Origin: an uncultured Bacteroidales bacterium
GTDB taxonomy: Bacteria; Bacteroidota; Bacteroidia; Bacteroidales; Paludibacteraceae
Assembly (NCBI GenBank): GCA_944321895.1
Contig: CALUNA010000016.1
Coordinates: 19,735 to 83,734 of the forward strand
DNA length: 64,000 nucleotides
Direction: 5' to 3'
Part shown: in pieces, positions 60,947 through 64,000 of the stretch
Position numbering within the stretch: the stretch's first letter is position 1
Layout of the letters: the number at the start of each line of letters is the position of its first letter
Notes under the pieces: model-generated
What the model saw: only the letters and a program-made list of their open reading frames with translations
Told to the model about the DNA's origin: nothing
The model's database searches: none
Program-made: the position numbers and the translations under genes

Positions 60947-63900
60947 TTAGAAAGTTAAAGAAATACCGCCGGATATTGTACGAATTGGCGCATAATACGA
61001 ATTGGTTGCAGAACCGGAAATGCTCTGGCGCGGATCCAGGCCTTGACGTTTCGACCAAACCCATACATTGTCAGCAGCCAAATAAATTCTCAGTTTTTCA
61101 ATGCTGGCCTTGCGGGTTACTTTGGCAGGCAAAGTGTAACCAAAGTTGACATTCTGCAAGCTCAGATAGGATGCCGATGTCAAGAAACGGTCAGAAGAAG
61201 CCGTTGTATATTGGTCACCAAATTGGAAACGTGGAATTTTAGAATTCGGATTTTCCGGCGTCCAGGCATTCAGCAAATCAGCATGGAAATTAGAACCTTT
61301 AGAAGCTGCTGTCGGCGAAGCCATTAACGCTGCATAATCGCTGTCATATACTTGACCACCAATCTGGTAAGTAAAGTCAGCCGACAAATCGAAACCATAG
61401 AACGCGAAACTCGTGCTGAATCCACCATAGATATCAGGCAATGCCGTACCGCACAGGTAATAATCGGCTTCATCATATTTGGTCGTAACATCTTTTCTGG
61501 TCACGTTACCTGCTTTATCAACAATATTCTTGTAATACAAGGCTTGGCCATCTTCTGCCACACCGGCAAATTGTTTCAAGCGGAACGTGTACAAAGGAAT
61601 GCCTTCTCCGTAATAGAGGCTACCGCTGCTGAAACCTTTCACGCCATCCACTTCCATGGTCTTGCGTTCTTCCGGCAAGTAAGCGATTTTGTTCTTATAA
61701 TGGGTCAAGTTCAAACTCAGATCCCACGTAAAGTTCTTATATTTGAGCAACGTAGCATTCAACTCCGCTTCGATACCTTGGTTCAACATGTCACCGATAT
61801 TGGCATAATAGGATGTGTAACCAAATGATGGCGGCAACGGGAACGAGAACAACATGTCAGTTGTCTTACGGTAGAAATATTCCACGGTTCCTGACAAACG
61901 GTTTTTGAAGAAATCAAACTCGATACCTGCATTCAAGTTACCGTTGGTTTCCCAAGTAATATCCTTATTTCCCATCGTGGCTGGAATTGCTGCTGGAACG
62001 CCACCGGAATTCACAATGCTATATGTATTTACATACAGGTAGTTGCCGATATTGTCGTTACCTTGCGATCCGTATGATGCCTTGATTTTCAGCAAATCAA
62101 CCCATTCGGCATTGAAAAAGCCTTCTTTAGACAGAATCCATGCCGCACCGGCCGACCAGAAATCACCCCAACGGTGGTCGGGATGGAAACGCGAGGAAGC
62201 ATCACGACGGTAAGAACCAGAAACGAAGTATTTTTCTCCAAAATCATATTGCACACGGCCAAAATAACCTTCCGTATTGTAATCGGTAGTATAGGAATCA
62301 CTGCCGTTTTCAGTAATTGCTCCGGCAAGCTCCGTATTATTCGGGTCGAATACATTTGATTTGCTTGCATACAAATAGTAGTATTGCGAACGGTATGACT
62401 CATGGCCGACCATTACGTCCAAGTTGTGGGAACCGAAGGCTTTCTTGTAATTCAGCAATTGCTGGTGGTTCTGCGACAAGTTGCGAGCATGGGCTTTGCT
62501 GGAAATACCATTCGAGGAAGCATATTGTCCGTAATACGGGTTGGTAAAGCTGGTACCACGGGTTTCTGCCATTGCCATACCGCTTGTCCACGTGAATTTG
62601 AAATCTTTCAGGAAACGGATTTCGGCAAATCCGGTTGCTGTCATTGCGTTGCCTTCCGAGTAGTTGGTATCAAACAAGTTGGACGCATATGGATTGCCAC
62701 CACTTAAGAACGGACGGCTCAAACCAGCATTGTCCTTACTACCAAAGTCGTACATGGTCAGACCATTGGCATCTGTCATGATGTTACCTTGTCCATCACG
62801 GATATACAACGGATAAATGGGAGCAATCTGGGTTGCGTATGCAAAGATATTGCCTGATGAGTTGGATGAACCGTCTTCACTCAGTGAGTTTGCATTGAAA
62901 TGCGTATATGACATGTTTGCACCGGTTTTCAACCATTCCTTCACCTGGTAATCCGCTCTCAGACGTCCGGTCAGACGTTCATAGTCGGAATTTTCGGTGA
63001 TACCTTCGTTGTTCAGGTAGCTAACGGAAGCATAATAGGAAGACTTGTTTGTGCCTGCGGAGAAACTTACGTTGTATTCCTGACGCAAACCGGTTTTGTA
63101 TGCTTCATCCAGCCAGTTGTCCGGCATAAGCTTATAATTCTGTCCGTTGTAGCTGATGACATTACCCAAGGTTGCATTCGGGTTCAGTCTGCCGTTCGTA
63201 CCAATCAGGTATTGGCCGGCCGGAACGCTATACACATTGTATCCCAGACCATAGTCACCGCTGCCGGTCATGTTGGCATTGGCACTGGCATGTGCTTCCA
63301 GCTCGGACATTCCCTGCGAGTTCATGTAATAGCTCTTCAGGGCACCATAATACATTTCATAGTATTGGGCCGGGTCTGTTATGAAGTTATAGTCTTGCGT
63401 AGCACGGGAGTTTACGCCCCATTTGGCATCCACATTGACGGTAGCCTTGCCGGAGTCGCCTTTCTTGGTTGTAATGATAATTACACCGTTGGCACCACGT
63501 GCACCATACAAGGCATTGGAAGCAGCATCTTTCAAAACGGTCATGGTTTCTATATCCTGCGAGCTGATATTGTTCAGGTCGCCATCGTAGGGTGCGCCAT
63601 CCAAAATAATCAACGGGTCATTTCCGGCATTGATGGAGCTGATACCACGCACACGGATAGAGGGCGTAGTGGCACCCGGCTGACCGGAAGCCGTATTCAA
63701 CTGCACACCGGCAACCTTACCAACCAATGCATTGGCGGCATTGGAACTCTGCACCTTGCCGATATCTTCTGCATTAACCACCGTGGCCGAACCGGTAAAT
63801 GCGGACTTTTTGGCGGTTCCGTATGCAACTACCATAACCTCGTCCAAGGCCTCTGTTGAAGAATGCAACTCCACAACAAGCCCGTCAACGGCCTCAACCT

Positions 63901-64000
63901 CAACGGTTTCCATTCCAATGTATGAAATTACCAGAGTATTGGAGCTACTTGGTACATTTAAAGTAAAGTTACCATCCACATCTGAAATGGTTCCTTGCGA
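60947..64000 (-). CDS. SusC-like TonB-dependent transporter (locus B), probably the currently expressed copy; 5' end beyond the window
   Basis: The reading frame is open to base 64000, giving 1017 visible residues; the signal peptide and promoter lie outside. Visible parts are the end of the carboxypeptidase-regulatory-like domain (SQGTISDVDGNFTLNVPSSSNTLVISYIGM), the TonB-box region LDEVMVVAYGT, the plug signature YGARGANGVIIITTK and a full barrel ending RTISGGISLTF. GTG at 63979 is an internal codon, not the start. The frame passes through the 30-bp repeat at 63924-63953, the point from which the left SusC copy is homologous. The intact upstream part makes this the better candidate for the expressed orientation. 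Confidence 0.93.
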   Translation of the reverse strand, partial: SQGTISDVDGNFTLNVPSSSNTLVISYIGMETVEVEAVDGLVVELHSSTEALDEVMVVAYGTAKKSAFTGSATVVNAEDIGKVQSSNAANALVGKVAGVQLNTASGQPGATTPSIRVRGISSINAGNDPLIILDGAPYDGDLNNISSQDIETMTVLKDAASNALYGARGANGVIIITTKKGDSGKATVNVDAKWGVNSRATQDYNFITDPAQYYEMYYGALKSYYMNSQGMSELEAHASANANMTGSGDYGLGYNVYSVPAGQYLIGTNGRLNPNATLGNVISYNGQNYKLMPDNWLDEAYKTGLRQEYNVSFSAGTNKSSYYASVSYLNNEGITENSDYERLTGRLRADYQVKEWLKTGANMSYTHFNANSLSEDGSSNSSGNIFAYATQIAPIYPLYIRDGQGNIMTDANGLTMYDFGSKDNAGLSRPFLSGGNPYASNLFDTNYSEGNAMTATGFAEIRFLKDFKFTWTSGMAMAETRGTSFTNPYYGQYASSNGISSKAHARNLSQNHQQLLNYKKAFGSHNLDVMVGHESYRSQYYYLYASKSNVFDPNNTELAGAITENGSDSYTTDYNTEGYFGRVQYDFGEKYFVSGSYRRDASSRFHPDHRWGDFWSAGAAWILSKEGFFNAEWVDLLKIKASYGSQGNDNIGNYLYVNTYSIVNSGGVPAAIPATMGNKDITWETNGNLNAGIEFDFFKNRLSGTVEYFYRKTTDMLFSFPLPPSFGYTSYYANIGDMLNQGIEAELNATLLKYKNFTWDLSLNLTHYKNKIAYLPEERKTMEVDGVKGFSSGSLYYGEGIPLYTFRLKQFAGVAEDGQALYYKNIVDKAGNVTRKDVTTKYDEADYYLCGTALPDIYGGFSTSFAFYGFDLSADFTYQIGGQVYDSDYAALMASPTAASKGSNFHADLLNAWTPENPNSKIPRFQFGDQYTTASSDRFLTSASYLSLQNVNFGYTLPAKVTRKASIEKLRIYLAADNVWVWSKRQGLDPRQSISGSATNSYYAPIRTISGGISLTF
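63924..63953 (-). repeat. 30-bp inverted repeat, right copy (candidate recombination site)
   Basis: Reverse complement of 37066-37095 with no mismatch over 30 bases. It encodes P-S-S-S-N-T-L-V-I-S of the locus B SusC in the same frame as the left copy. Confidence 0.9.

Larger units (their letters stand above)
37066..63953. other. Candidate 26.9-kb invertible segment switching two SusC/SusD loci
   Basis: The segment is bounded by a perfect 30-bp inverted repeat inside two susC genes that point toward each other. The left gene has no 5' end; the right one continues in frame past the repeat to the window edge. Inversion at the repeat would join the right-hand 5' expression part to the left gene body in frame. 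DNA inversions at repeats inside SusC genes are established for Bacteroides fragilis. Here the invertible part would carry complete housekeeping genes. No recombinase gene is in the window. Orientation switching itself is inferred, not observed. Confidence 0.65.

Overview
The window comes from a Bacteroidales-type member of the Bacteroidetes. The evidence is four SusC/SusD-style outer-membrane glycan-uptake features (three SusC genes and three SusD genes), a hybrid two-component sensor with an AraC-type output domain, many lipoproteins, and promoters with the Bacteroidetes -7 box TAnnTTTG instead of -35/-10 elements. Four secreted proteins end in type IX secretion (T9SS) sorting-like tails, which argues for a lineage outside the classic Bacteroides core (for example a Barnesiella-, Odoribacter- or Coprobacter-like gut organism). 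The species cannot be fixed from the sequence alone.

Layout. 1-2899: housekeeping genes (3' end of ftsK, a LolA-like carrier, trxB). 2928-27430: a glycosaminoglycan utilisation locus, read almost entirely rightward: hybrid sensor/regulator, serine-type sulfatase, two paralogous secreted beta-helix proteins, SusC, SusD, a DUF5017-like lipoprotein, a chondroitinase ABC-type PL8 lyase, a GH88 unsaturated glucuronyl hydrolase, a second PL8 lyase, and an N-acetylhexosamine 1-kinase (nahK). Together these describe binding, cleavage, import, desulfation and hydrolysis of chondroitin/dermatan sulfate or hyaluronan, ending with phosphorylation of the released GalNAc/GlcNAc. The sulfatase and first beta-helix promoters share a 15-bp element and the same spacing to the -7 box, so they are probably both targets of the sensor.

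27565-36745: an orphan T9SS cargo gene, der, mtgA, lipB, a DNA-deoxyinosine glycosylase-like gene, and a three-gene storage-glucan cluster (GH133 debranching enzyme, GT4 glycosyltransferase, GH57).

37043-64000: two paralogous SusC/SusD/lipoprotein loci facing each other at the two ends of a ~27-kb segment. Between them lie a DUF2975/HTH pair, an M16 peptidase, metY, a DUF3467 gene, cysK, a HAD phosphatase, a small lipoprotein, mazG, topB and a second sulfatase. The left SusC gene lacks its 5' end: no signal peptide, no promoter, and an in-frame stop just upstream. Exactly where its homology begins, it carries a perfect 30-bp inverted repeat of the matching site in the right SusC gene, in the same reading frame. 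The right gene is open to the window edge and looks like the expressed partner. This is the pattern expected of a recombinational switch that alternates one SusC 5' expression site between two uptake systems by inverting 26.9 kb, including housekeeping genes. It is the most interesting feature of the window. A second unexplained structure is a four-copy, exactly 22-bp-phased GTATATA repeat at 57065-57152, between two convergent terminators.

No rRNA, tRNA, CRISPR array, insertion sequence or recombinase gene was found.
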